Of a stretch of 64,000 bases of DNA, positions 45,824 to 56,887 are shown one piece after another; position 1 is the stretch's first letter; each line of letters begins with the position of its first letter. The notes beneath the pieces are model-generated. The model saw only the letters and a program-made list of their open reading frames with translations, ran no database searches and had not been told where the DNA came from. Both the position numbers and the translations under genes were made by a program. Source of the DNA: Acidobacteriota bacterium (GTDB lineage Bacteria; Acidobacteriota; Thermoanaerobaculia; Multivoradales; Multivoraceae); NCBI GenBank assembly GCA_028877275.1, contig JAPPFP010000021.1:117450-181449 (forward strand), written 5' to 3'.

Positions 45824-47401
45824 TTACTCGGAGTCCCGCGCTCCGCTGCCCGAAGTCCGCAGGATGAAGGCGTCGAGCGTCTCCTTCCACTGCGGCAGCA
45901 GGGACTGCTCCACGTACATCATGTGCCCGGCGGCGAAGTCCTCGCGCTGGATGTTGGCCCTGAGTTCGGGCGGTAGACCCATGTGGTCCATCGTCCAGAC
46001 AGCCGCGAAGTAGGGCGTCGCCAGGTCGTACAGGCCGTTGATCAGGAGCACCTCGAGCGCCGGATTCCGGCGCATGGCGGCTGCCAGGTCGGGGGCGACG
46101 TTCGGTGTACCGTCGCCGCGCGAGAAGCGGCCGGCGCTCACCCGGCCCCAGTTCCAGTCGCGGACGCCGCCGCTCGGGACGTACTCGCGGTCGCCGTCGT
46201 AGCCGAGTTCGCTCCGCAGGTAGCTGTTGAACGCCGACGTGTAGGCCGAGCTGATCGCGGTGGACTGGGGGTCGTGGGAAGGCCGGGCGCCCAGCGTGTC
46301 TCCGGCCGGGCCGGTGAAGCGGGCGTCCAGCCGGCCGACGATCTTCCCTTCGTCGCGCAGCAGCTCGGCCTCGAAGGCCGGAGCCGTCACCCGCAGGTCC
46401 GACTTCTCGATGAAGTCGCGCGAGAGCCCGGTGTAGCGGTGCAGGCGGTCGACCACGCGGGCGCGGGTGTCCGGGTCGAGCGTGCTGCCCCGGAGCAGCG
46501 CGGTGGCGTACTCGGTGAGCGCCCACTCCTCGACTTCGGCCATCAGGGTCTCGAGGTCCGCAGGGGTCTTCTCCGGCAGCGCGTCCAGGTAACGCGCGGC
46601 GACGGTGTAGGACGGCAGGTTGACGATGTAGGGGAGGTCGTCGCCGGGCGCGAACTGGATCGTGTTGAACTGCAGGACCGCCGAGACCAGGACGATGCCG
46701 TTCAGGTCGATGTTCGCGCGCTGCAGGTGGCCGGCGAGCACCGCCGACCGGGTCGTGCCGTAGCTTTCTCCGAGCAGGAAGCGGGGCGAATTCCAGCGGT
46801 CGTGCGCGCTGAGGAAACGCCGGATGAACTGGGCGAGCGACTTCGCGTCCTCGTCGATGCCCCAGTAGTCGGAGCCCGGCGTCTCGCCCAGGGTGTGGCT
46901 GAAGCCGGTGCCGATCGGATCGACCATGACGATGTCGGCGATGTCGAGGATCGTCCAGGCGTTGTCCTCGAGCGGGTAGGGCGGCGCTCCCTGCGGGCCG
47001 ACATCGGGGGTCACGACGCGCCGCGGCCCCATGATCCCCATGTGCAGCCAGAAGGACGCGGATCCGGGGCCCCCGTTGTAGGAGAAGACCAGGGGGCGCT
47101 GCTGCGGCGACGCGCCGTTCGTCCGGAAGTACGCCGTGTACCAGAGTTGCGCGGCCGGGGCGCCGTCGTCGTTGTCGAGCTGGAAGCCGGTGACGACGGC
47201 GTCGTACTCCACCGTCTCGCCGCCGACTTCGATCGAGTGGCTGGTCTCCCAGCGGCCGGGCGGAGCGGGCGGCCTGGCGGCCCTCGATGCGGCGTCGCCT
47301 TCCTCCGCGGGCGCCGGAGCGGCCCCGGTCAGGCCGGCGATACAGATCAGGGCGAGGAACGGTCGGGTCGCGGCGAACGACGGGAGAACGCGAGACGTCA
47401 T
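45824..47401 (-). CDS. Serine carboxypeptidase-like protein, peptidase family S10
   Basis: 525 residues with an N-terminal signal (ALICIAGLTGAAPAPA). The alpha/beta-hydrolase core has FSYNGGPGSASFWLH for the oxyanion hole, MVDPIGTGFSHT, and the nucleophile elbow LLGESYGTTRS with Ser213. Near the C-terminus, LLINGLYDLATP supplies the Asp and FAAGHMMYVEQ the His. Length and motif order fit family S10. It would trim C-terminal residues from peptides in the periplasm or outside the cell. It is divergent from the MBL-fold gene with 32 bp between start codons. Confidence 0.9.
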   Translation of the reverse strand: MTSRVLPSFAATRPFLALICIAGLTGAAPAPAEEGDAASRAARPPAPPGRWETSHSIEVGGETVEYDAVVTGFQLDNDDGAPAAQLWYTAYFRTNGASPQQRPLVFSYNGGPGSASFWLHMGIMGPRRVVTPDVGPQGAPPYPLEDNAWTILDIADIVMVDPIGTGFSHTLGETPGSDYWGIDEDAKSLAQFIRRFLSAHDRWNSPRFLLGESYGTTRSAVLAGHLQRANIDLNGIVLVSAVLQFNTIQFAPGDDLPYIVNLPSYTVAARYLDALPEKTPADLETLMAEVEEWALTEYATALLRGSTLDPDTRARVVDRLHRYTGLSRDFIEKSDLRVTAPAFEAELLRDEGKIVGRLDARFTGPAGDTLGARPSHDPQSTAISSAYTSAFNSYLRSELGYDGDREYVPSGGVRDWNWGRVSAGRFSRGDGTPNVAPDLAAAMRRNPALEVLLINGLYDLATPYFAAVWTMDHMGLPPELRANIQREDFAAGHMMYVEQSLLPQWKETLDAFILRTSGSGARDSE

Positions 47402-47433
47402 CGGGTTATTGTAGACAGCAAGAGGGAGGATCC

Positions 47434-48459
47434 ATGAGACACGCTCTTCGACTGACGATTCGTGCCGCGCTGGCCACGGCCACGCTGTTCGCGGCGGGTT
47501 CGCTTTGGGCCCAGGACTGGACCACGACGACCGACACCCACCGGTTCATGGAGGTGCGGAACGGCATCTGGCTGACCCAGACCACGGCCCAGGTGTTCAA
47601 CAGCAACGCGCTCGTGATCGTCAATGACGAGGACGTCGTCGTCGTGGACTCCCACGTGACGCCGGCCAAGGCCCGCGATCTGATCGCCTCGATTCCGGCG
47701 ATCACCGACAAGCCGGTGACCGCGGTCATCAACTCCCACTTCCACTGGGACCATGCCCACGGCAACCAGGAGTTCGCGGACGTGCCGATCATCGGCCACG
47801 AGTACACGCGGATGAAGATGGCGACCGCGCCGCTGGAGGAGCCGACCTACGTTCAGGGCACCACAGGCAACGCGGCGACGCTGGAGCGGCTGGCCGAACA
47901 GATCGAGGCGGCCGAGGACGACGAGGAACGTGCGGGCCTCGAGGCCTACCGCGCGATGTTCGCCGCCCACGCCGCGGACTTCGACGAGATCGATCCGCTG
48001 CCGCCCGACGTGACGATGAACGAGAAGATGACCCTGTTCCGGGGCGGCCGCGAGATCCAGATCATGTTCGTGGGCCGTGCCCACACAGGCGGAGACACTG
48101 TTGTCTACTTTCCGCAGGACAGGCTCGTGTTCACGGGCGACATGCTGTTCGGCGGTCCGTCCTTCATGGGCGACGGCTACGTCGACGAGTGGGCCGGGAC
48201 GCTGGAGAACCTGAAGGCGCTGGACTTCGACCTCGTCGTTCCGGGGCACGGTCCGCCGCTCGAGGACCTGAGCGCGATCGAGAAGTCGCAGGAGTACTAC
48301 CGCGTCCTGTGGGAGCGGACCGCGGAGAAGCACGCGGCCGGCGTGCCGGCGGAAGAGGTGTCCGGAACGCTCGACCTCTCCGCCACGGCGTTTCCGCAGC
48401 GGCAGCCCTCCGAGGTGGAGGTGCGGCGGATGTACTCCCGCATGGAGAACCCTGACTAG
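47434..48459 (+). CDS. Exported MBL-fold metallo-hydrolase
   Basis: 341 residues from ATG 47434, which has GGGAGGA 4-10 nt upstream. The signal peptide ends at LFAAGSLWAQ. The metal site is NSHFHWDHAHGN (HxHxDH from residue 102), with GRAHTGGDTVVYF and FTGDMLFGG as the next ligands and VPGHGPP the last. Residue order matches the glyoxalase II/beta-lactamase superfamily, close in pattern to the quinoprotein-relay-system subgroup. Substrate is unknown. It is followed 30 bp later by the symporter genes on the same strand. Confidence 0.85.
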   Translation: MRHALRLTIRAALATATLFAAGSLWAQDWTTTTDTHRFMEVRNGIWLTQTTAQVFNSNALVIVNDEDVVVVDSHVTPAKARDLIASIPAITDKPVTAVINSHFHWDHAHGNQEFADVPIIGHEYTRMKMATAPLEEPTYVQGTTGNAATLERLAEQIEAAEDDEERAGLEAYRAMFAAHAADFDEIDPLPPDVTMNEKMTLFRGGREIQIMFVGRAHTGGDTVVYFPQDRLVFTGDMLFGGPSFMGDGYVDEWAGTLENLKALDFDLVVPGHGPPLEDLSAIEKSQEYYRVLWERTAEKHAAGVPAEEVSGTLDLSATAFPQRQPSEVEVRRMYSRMENPD

Positions 48460-48489
48460 GGCTCCCGCGCCGGCGTCTCGCCCGCCGCG

Positions 48490-48720
48490 ATGAAAGAACC
48501 ATCACGCCCCTTCCGGTTCCTGCCGCGCACCCGCGACGGCTGGATCGCCACGATCGCCTTCGGGGCGGTCTTGCTGCTGGCGATGCCGCCGGTGTCTCAC
48601 ACGCTGTTGAACCGGATCGAGCCGCGCGTCTTCGGCCTGCCGTTCCTTTACGTCGCACTGTTCGGCGTCTACGTGGCCCTGATCGCCGTGCTGATCTGGG
48701 CCTACCGCCGCGGCGTGTAG
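48490..48720 (+). CDS. DUF3311 family small membrane protein
   Basis: 76 residues with two membrane helices (about 20-36 and 48-70). The pair of helices, the short loop RIEPRVFGLPFLYV and the ending WAYRRGV are typical of DUF3311 proteins, which are encoded next to sodium/solute symporters. It ends 9 bp before such a symporter. It probably assists or forms part of the transporter; this is inferred from the recurring gene pair. Confidence 0.8.
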   Translation: MKEPSRPFRFLPRTRDGWIATIAFGAVLLLAMPPVSHTLLNRIEPRVFGLPFLYVALFGVYVALIAVLIWAYRRGV

Positions 48721-48729
48721 GCGACCCCG

Positions 48730-50241
48730 ATGGAAACCTGGGTCGTCGCGACGAGCCTGATCAGTGTTTACCTGCTGATCACGCTGGGTGTCGCCGTCGT
48801 CGCCAACCGTCACTTGACGGTCGACATGGAGGACTTCCTCCTGTGCGGCCGGCGCACCGGCTTCATCGTCCTCTACCTGACCGTCGTCGCCACCTATCAC
48901 TCGGCGTTTGCCTTCCTAGGCTCAGGCGGCTTCTTCTTCACCCACGGCATCGGTTTCTGGTCCGCCGGCGCGTGGACCCTGCTGGTCGGGGCCGCCACCT
49001 ACGTCATCGGGACGCGCATCTGGGCGCTGGGCAAGGCCTTCGGCTACATCACGCCCGCCGATCTGCTGGCCGACTTCTACGAGTCGGAGGCGGTGCGCGT
49101 CGCGGTCGCCGTCGTGTCCGTCCTGTTCACGATCCTCTACATCCAGGTCCAGGCGCTGGCGCTGGGCTACATCATGGACGTGGCGACCGACGGCCGCGTC
49201 CCGTTCGAGTTGGGCGTGCTGATCATGCTGACGGTCGCCGTCGTCCACCTGATGGTCGGCGGCCTGCGCGCGGTCTACTGGACCGACGTGTTCCAGGGCG
49301 CGTGGATGTACGTGGCGATCTGGGCCGGGGCGCTCGTTCTCTCCTTCGAACTCTTCGGCGGTCCGGTCGAACTCTGGCAGCGGGTGACGAGCGAGCGGCC
49401 GGACATGCTGACCCTGCCCGGGCCCGAGGGTTTCTTCACGCCCGGCATGTGGGTCGGGATGGTCCTCACGCTGTCGTTCGGGATCATCTTCCAGCCCCAC
49501 ATGATGATCCGCTACTACACGGCGGTGGATGGCAAGACCCTCAAGCTGCTCGGCGCCACGACGCCGATCTACCTGATGACGCTGTACATCCCGGCCGCGC
49601 TGGTCGGCCTGGGCGGGGCGCTCGTCATGCCGGAGCTCGACCAGGCGGACCGGGTGTTCCCGGAACTGTTGTTCCAGCACGCGCCGGCGTGGCTCACCGG
49701 GATCATCCTCGCCGGCGCGGCGGCCGCCGCGATGTCCACGCTGGACTCCATCCTGCACGCGAACATGACCGTCCTGACCCGCGACGTCTATCAGCGCTAC
49801 ATAGCGCGTGGGAGGAGCCAGGCCCACTACGTCTTCGTCGGGCGCGCGATCGTCTTCGCACTCCTGGCGGTGGCCTTTGCGCTCTCGATCACCGAGAGCG
49901 ACCTGCTGGTGGCGATCGTGACGCTGTCCGGGGCCGGAGCGTTGCAACTGATGCCGGGGATCGTCGGCGTCTGCTTTCCCGGCCGGCGCTCGCTGAGCCG
50001 CGCGGGTGTCCTCGCCGGCCTCGGCGCCGGGCTCGTGACGCTGGCCCTGACGCTGCCGCTGAACCTGGGGTTCGCGCTGCCCTGGGGCGCCCATCCGCTG
50101 GGCATGCACGGCGGGTTGTGGGGGCTCCTGGCGAACACGCTCATCGCCGTCGCCGTTTCCGCCGTGACACCCGGCCCCTCCCGCGAGACGGTGGCCCGCG
50201 TCCACGGCGAGGTCGAGCGCTTCGTCTACGGCGGCGAGTAG
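48730..50241 (+). CDS. Sodium:solute symporter (SSS) family transporter
   Basis: 503 residues with about 13 hydrophobic segments. Family marks are LISVYLLITLGVAVVANRH at the start, DFLLCGRRTGFIVLYLTVVATYHSAF, a GYITPADLLADFY loop and the SSS signature region GGLRAVYWTDVFQGAWM. The segment AAAAMSTLDSILHANMTVLTRDVYQRY corresponds to the sodium-binding helix 8 region. It couples uptake of an organic solute to sodium entry; substrate not determinable. Its DUF3311 partner lies directly upstream. Confidence 0.9.
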   Translation: METWVVATSLISVYLLITLGVAVVANRHLTVDMEDFLLCGRRTGFIVLYLTVVATYHSAFAFLGSGGFFFTHGIGFWSAGAWTLLVGAATYVIGTRIWALGKAFGYITPADLLADFYESEAVRVAVAVVSVLFTILYIQVQALALGYIMDVATDGRVPFELGVLIMLTVAVVHLMVGGLRAVYWTDVFQGAWMYVAIWAGALVLSFELFGGPVELWQRVTSERPDMLTLPGPEGFFTPGMWVGMVLTLSFGIIFQPHMMIRYYTAVDGKTLKLLGATTPIYLMTLYIPAALVGLGGALVMPELDQADRVFPELLFQHAPAWLTGIILAGAAAAAMSTLDSILHANMTVLTRDVYQRYIARGRSQAHYVFVGRAIVFALLAVAFALSITESDLLVAIVTLSGAGALQLMPGIVGVCFPGRRSLSRAGVLAGLGAGLVTLALTLPLNLGFALPWGAHPLGMHGGLWGLLANTLIAVAVSAVTPGPSRETVARVHGEVERFVYGGE

Positions 50242-50290
50242 CTCGGCCAGTAGACGCTAGCCGCCTCGCTGTGCGATTCTCCGCAGTCCG

Positions 50291-51370
50291 ATGAAGCGGA
50301 TCGGCATCAGCACCGGCGGCGGCGACGCGCCCGGCCTCAACGCGGTGATCCGGGCGGTCACCCTGGCCTCGATCCGGCGAGGCTGGGAGGTCGTCGGTCT
50401 GTTGCGCGGCTACGGCGCCTTCTTCGACCCCAATCAGATCCGGATCCTGGACCGCCCGGCCGTCCGCGGCACGACGCACCTCGGCGGCACGATCCTGGGC
50501 ACCCGCAGCGGCGCCTATCCCTTTGAACGGCGGGTCGAGCAGGACGACGGCTCGGTCGTCGTGGAAGACGTGACCGAGGAGGCGGTAGAGGGATTCCATC
50601 GCCTCGGACTTGACGCGCTCGTCGCGGTGGGCGGCGACGGTTCCATGCGGCTCGCGCTCAAGCTGCACCAGCACGGGATACCCGTCGTCGGCGTGCCGAA
50701 GACGATCGACAACGATCTCGCCGGCACCAACGTCACCTTCGGCTTTCACACCGCCGTCGACGTTGCGACCGCGGCCATCGAGCGCCTTCACTCGACCGCC
50801 GAGGCCCATGACCGCATCTTCGTCGTCGAGCTGATGGGCCGCTACGCGGGCTGGATCGCCCTGTTCGCCGGCGTCGCGGCGACGGCCCAGGTCATTCTCA
50901 TTCCGGAGATCCCGTACGACATTGAAGAAGTCTGCGATCACCTGATGGCGCGCGAGAGGCGGGGGCGGCACTGGGCGGTGGTCGTAGCGGCCGAGGGCGC
51001 GAGGCCCGTCGGCGGCGACTTCACCTGGTCGAAGCGGATCGGCGGCCAGACCGAAAGCCTCGGCGGCGTTGCCGAGCGGGTGGCGACCCAGATTCACGAG
51101 CGAACCGGCAAGGAGACGCGAACCGTCACCCTGGGCCATCTCCAGCGCGGCGGCCAGCCGATTCCGTACGACCGCCTGATCGCGCTCCGCTTCGGCGCCG
51201 CCGCCGTGCGCCAGATCGAGGAAGGGGAGTTCGGCGTCATGGTCTCGCTCGACCCGCCGACGGTACGTGCCGTGCCGCTGGAACTGGCGGTCAGCCGCAT
51301 GAAGAGCGTCCCGCTCGAAGCCGACGTCGTCGCTACGGCCCGCGACCTCGGCATCTGCCTCGGCGAGTAG
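50291..51370 (+). CDS. pfkA: 6-phosphofructokinase
   Basis: 359 residues. Seen are GISTGGGDAPGLNAVIRAV at the N-terminus, GGTILGTRSGAYPF, GGDGS at 114-118, PKTIDNDLAGTN from 136 and the substrate-binding stretches VVELMGRYAGWIALF and LGHLQRGGQPIPYDR. In the phosphoryl-donor pocket it has Gly at the GGDGS position, as ATP enzymes do, but Lys in PKTIDND, as pyrophosphate enzymes do. This mixed signature is known from group III PFKs, some of which use ATP, so the donor should not be assumed. It abuts the convergent pntB stop with no gap. Confidence 0.92.
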   Translation: MKRIGISTGGGDAPGLNAVIRAVTLASIRRGWEVVGLLRGYGAFFDPNQIRILDRPAVRGTTHLGGTILGTRSGAYPFERRVEQDDGSVVVEDVTEEAVEGFHRLGLDALVAVGGDGSMRLALKLHQHGIPVVGVPKTIDNDLAGTNVTFGFHTAVDVATAAIERLHSTAEAHDRIFVVELMGRYAGWIALFAGVAATAQVILIPEIPYDIEEVCDHLMARERRGRHWAVVVAAEGARPVGGDFTWSKRIGGQTESLGGVAERVATQIHERTGKETRTVTLGHLQRGGQPIPYDRLIALRFGAAAVRQIEEGEFGVMVSLDPPTVRAVPLELAVSRMKSVPLEADVVATARDLGICLGE

Positions 51371-52783
<1,413 letters not shown>

Positions 52784-52785
52784 GA

Positions 52786-53094
52786 TCAGGCGTCTCCGGC
52801 CGCGTCAGCCTTCGGTTCCTGTTTCTTGAACATCCGCAACATGCGGTCCGTGATCCAGAAGCCGCCGACGACGTTGATCGTCGCGCAGAGCACGGCGATG
52901 GCCCCGAGGACGGTGCTCACGTTGTTGTAGTGAGCGCCGGCGGCGACCAGGGAGCCGACCAGGGAGATGCCGGAGATCGCGTTCGTGAACGCCATCAGCG
53001 GAGTGTGGAGCAGGGCAGGTACACCCTTGATCACGCCGTAGCCGACGAAGGCCGCGAGCATGAAGATGTACAGCCCAAGGAAGATCTCGAGCAT
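52786..53094 (-). CDS. pntAB: NAD(P) transhydrogenase subunit alpha part 2 (membrane domain)
   Basis: 102 residues with three or four membrane helices (LEIFLGLYIFMLAAFVGYGVI, AFTNAISGISLVGSLVA, NVVGGFWITDRML). The stretch TPLMAFTNAISGI is highly typical of the split alpha subunit. It carries part of the proton channel and needs PntAA and PntB. Translation probably begins at ATG 53094, with AAGGAGGA 9 nt upstream. Confidence 0.93.
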   Translation of the reverse strand: MLEIFLGLYIFMLAAFVGYGVIKGVPALLHTPLMAFTNAISGISLVGSLVAAGAHYNNVSTVLGAIAVLCATINVVGGFWITDRMLRMFKKQEPKADAAGDA

Positions 53095-53139
53095 TTCGGT
53101 TGCTCCTCCTTGCGCGGGGTTCAGGCCGCCAGGAAGCTA

Positions 53140-53174
53140 CGCCACCGAAACGTAGCGAAGTGAGTTTGGTGGCG
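53140..53174 (-). other. Hairpin between pntAA and pntAB
   Basis: CGCCACC-GAAAC (53140-53151) pairs with GTTT-GGTGGCG (53164-53174) with a single bulge. It lies in the unusually long 150-bp gap inside this operon, about 30 nt before the pntAB Shine-Dalgarno. A second weaker pair GGAGTTT/AAACTCC (53174-53180 and 53205-53211) follows. Possible RNA-processing or translation-control site. Confidence 0.35.
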
Positions 53175-53244
53175 GAGTTTCATGGTGAGGTGGGGGATGG
53201 GGCCAAACTCCGAGCCTGCGAGGCGTTTGGCGGCGGGCGGTGGG

Positions 53245-54372
<1,128 letters not shown>

Positions 54373-54445
54373 GTCCGCGCGCGAAGGTTATGTCCCGGAG
54401 GCGTCGCGTGCAAACGGGAGGGGTTGCTCGAGAGCGCTGGAAGGC

Positions 54446-55714
54446 TCAGGGGGTTCCGAAGCCCGCGTCCTGGACGGCCTCGCGCAGGGTCGAGGCGGCG
54501 GCGGCGCCCCATACGGTGGCGGTGCCGCCAGGCAGGTCCACACGCGCTGCCTGGACCCCCGGCGCGGCGAGCAGAGCCGATTCGACCGCATCCGCGCAGT
54601 TGCCGCATGTCATGCCGGTCACCGCGATTTCCACGGCTCTGCCGCCCGGCTCGCCGGCCGCCACCTGCTCGGCCGACCACCGGTCCGCTTTGGCGTTGCG
54701 CCGCCAGCGCCTGAACTCCTGCAGGCCGAACCAGCCGAACATCAGCACCAGCAGAATCGCAGTCGTCGCGGACCACCAGGGCACACCATGCTCGTGTGCG
54801 TGGCCAGCCACGAGCGCGCCGCCGCCGATCACGCTCTCGAACAGCACGGCGAAGGCGAGGCTGCCCACGATGACCGTGGCCAGGTAGACGGCGGTGACCT
54901 TGCGGCCGAAGCCGCGGTAGACGGCGCCCACCGTGGCGACGTTCGTCGCGGGGCCGGCCATCAGGAAGACGAGGGCGGCGCCGAGGGGCAGCCCGTTGGC
55001 GACCAGGGCGGCCGCGATCGGCACCGAGGCGGTGGCGCAGACGTAGAGCGGCAGGGAGATGACGAGCGCCGCAGCGGCCGCGCCGAACGTTCCCAAGGCG
55101 GCCAGGTCGAGCCAGGCCTGTTGCGGCAGCAGGACTTCGATGGCGGCGGACACGAGAATGCCGACGGCGACCCAGCGCCAGATGCTCTGCAGGAGTTCGC
55201 CGCCGTGATCGATCATCTCGCGGATCTTCGGAAGGACCGTTCCGCCGATTCGCTGTCCGCCGCCCGCCTCGACACCGCCTTCCTCGACCGGAGCTTCGTC
55301 CTCGACCGGGGCGCCCTCGTCCTTCATCGCTTCGACCCACCAGCCGCCGGCGATGCCGGTCACCGCCGCGGCCGCGACCTTGAACAGGGCGAAGGGCCAG
55401 CCGAGGAAGGTCGCACTGACCAGGATCGAGTCGACACCGGTTTGCGGCGTGCTGATCAGAAAGCCCATCGCCGAGCCGTTGCTGGCGCCGGTGCGCTTGA
55501 GGCCGATGCCGGCGGGGATCACCCCGCACGAGCAGAGCGGCAGCGGCACGCCCAGGACAACGGCCTTGACCGCGCCGCCGTAGCCGCTGAGCTGGCGCCG
55601 GATCAGGTTCCGGGGGAGCAGGACGTGCAGCAGCGCGGCAAGGAGGGCGCCGAACAGCAGCCACGGGGCGAGCTCCGCGAGCACGCTCCAGGTCGCTTGC
55701 AGGAAGCCCGTCAT
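54446..55714 (-). CDS. SO_0444-type Cu/Zn efflux permease with C-terminal heavy-metal-associated domain
   Basis: 422 residues. The permease part has about eight helices with the conserved VPLPLCSCGVIPAGIGLK motif, whose Cys residues could bind metal, and SNGSAMGFLISTPQTG and LVFLMAGPATNVAT. The last 70 residues form a heavy-metal-associated (HMA) domain with MTCGNC near residue 375. This arrangement matches the SO_0444 family of copper/zinc efflux permeases in the inner membrane. It is divergent from the DtxR-FeoA/FeoB genes and faces a DtxR-type operator at 55772-55785, so iron or manganese status may control it too. Confidence 0.85.
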   Translation of the reverse strand: MTGFLQATWSVLAELAPWLLFGALLAALLHVLLPRNLIRRQLSGYGGAVKAVVLGVPLPLCSCGVIPAGIGLKRTGASNGSAMGFLISTPQTGVDSILVSATFLGWPFALFKVAAAAVTGIAGGWWVEAMKDEGAPVEDEAPVEEGGVEAGGGQRIGGTVLPKIREMIDHGGELLQSIWRWVAVGILVSAAIEVLLPQQAWLDLAALGTFGAAAAALVISLPLYVCATASVPIAAALVANGLPLGAALVFLMAGPATNVATVGAVYRGFGRKVTAVYLATVIVGSLAFAVLFESVIGGGALVAGHAHEHGVPWWSATTAILLVLMFGWFGLQEFRRWRRNAKADRWSAEQVAAGEPGGRAVEIAVTGMTCGNCADAVESALLAAPGVQAARVDLPGGTATVWGAAAASTLREAVQDAGFGTP

Positions 55715-55771
55715 TGCTGAGTCACTCTATCGTCATCGTCGCGGAAGGCTGCCGCGGTTGGGACACGAGAA

Positions 55772-55785
55772 TTAGTGTAGACTAA
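55772..55785. promoter_or_regulatory. DtxR/IdeR-type operator
   Basis: TTAGTGTAGACTAA keeps both TTAG/CTAA half-sites and the central TAG of the DtxR box, and the following ACT extends the match to 13 of 19 consensus positions. It lies between the divergent permease (start 55714) and the DtxR-FeoA gene (start 55841), in the only A+T-rich part of the gap. It should be the autoregulatory, iron-responsive site for the feo operon. Confidence 0.65.
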
Positions 55786-55840
55786 ACTTCTGATTCGCGC
55801 CAGCGAACACCTCGGCCGCCAGCGTGCCAGCCACGAGAAC

Positions 55841-56887
55841 ATGAACCCCCTTTTCGCCCTCGTTATTCTCGCTGTCGTCGCCGGTCTGGCCGTCCTGGTG
55901 GCATGGCCCGACCGCGGCTGGCTGTGGCGCTGGCGCATCGGTTGGCGGGTCCTGCACCGCACCCGTACCGAGGACGCTCTCAAGCACCTCTTCGACTGCG
56001 AGTACCAGGGGCGTCAGGCCACGCACCAGAGTCTGGTCGGTGTGCTGCGGCTCGGGGGTCGGCGGAGCACGGAACTCCTTGCCCGCATGGAGAGACTGGG
56101 CCTCATCGTGTCGGCGGAGGGAGGCTTCCGGCTGACTGCCGAAGGGCGCAGCGAGGCGCTGCGCGTGATCCGCATTCACCGGCTGTGGGAACGCTACCTG
56201 GCCGACGAGACCGGACTGGAGCCGGAGCGCTGGCACCCGGAGGCGGAGCGCCGGGAGCACCGCACGTCGCCCCAGCAGGCGGAGGAGCTTTCGGTGCGGC
56301 TGGGGCATCCGCCCTTCGATCCCCACGGCGACCCGATTCCGACCCGGGAGGGCGACATGCCGCCGCGAGCCGGGCGGCCGCTGACGGACTTCGCAGCAGG
56401 CGACGAGGTGGATGTCGTTCACGTCGAGGATGAGCCCGCCACGATCTACGCCCAGTTGGTGGCCGAGGGCGTGCATCCCGGCATGAAGCTGCGCGTTACG
56501 TCCGTGGCGGCCGAGCGCATCCGTTTCGAAGCCGACCTGGACGAGGTGGTGCTGGCGCCGATCATCGCGGCGAACATCTTTGCGGTGCCGGCCGCGGAGG
56601 AGGCTTCGGACGAGACGTCGGTGGCCGCGGACGCCACCGGATCGCTGTCGGACGTGGCCGTCGGCGAGCAGGCGCTGGTGGTCGGCTTCTCCCGCTTCTG
56701 CCGCGGCATGGAGCGTCGCCGGCTGCTCGACCTGGGGCTGCTTCCGGGAACCCTGGTGGAAACGAAGATGGCCAGCCCGTCGGGTGACCCGGTCGCCTAT
56801 CGGGTGCGTGGCGCGGTGATCGCGCTGCGGCGTTCCCAGGCAGAGCAGATTCACGTGCAGCAGTTCCAGCAGGAGGCGCGGGCATGA
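55841..56887 (+). CDS. Membrane-anchored DtxR-family regulator fused to FeoA-like domains
   Basis: 348 residues. A hydrophobic helix ([18 protein letters not shown]) occupies residues 5-22. A winged-helix DNA-binding region follows (about 42-105, with [23 protein letters not shown]), then the DtxR metal/dimer region ([28 protein letters not shown]). The Cys of classical DtxR is Asp here. One SH3/FeoA-like module lies at about 185-250 and a true FeoA domain at about 265-345 ([19 protein letters not shown]). The ATG of feoB overlaps its stop. It should sense cytoplasmic iron, repress feo and perhaps tune FeoB directly, all from the membrane. Confidence 0.8.
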   Translation: MNPLFALVILAVVAGLAVLVAWPDRGWLWRWRIGWRVLHRTRTEDALKHLFDCEYQGRQATHQSLVGVLRLGGRRSTELLARMERLGLIVSAEGGFRLTAEGRSEALRVIRIHRLWERYLADETGLEPERWHPEAERREHRTSPQQAEELSVRLGHPPFDPHGDPIPTREGDMPPRAGRPLTDFAAGDEVDVVHVEDEPATIYAQLVAEGVHPGMKLRVTSVAAERIRFEADLDEVVLAPIIAANIFAVPAAEEASDETSVAADATGSLSDVAVGEQALVVGFSRFCRGMERRRLLDLGLLPGTLVETKMASPSGDPVAYRVRGAVIALRRSQAEQIHVQQFQQEARA

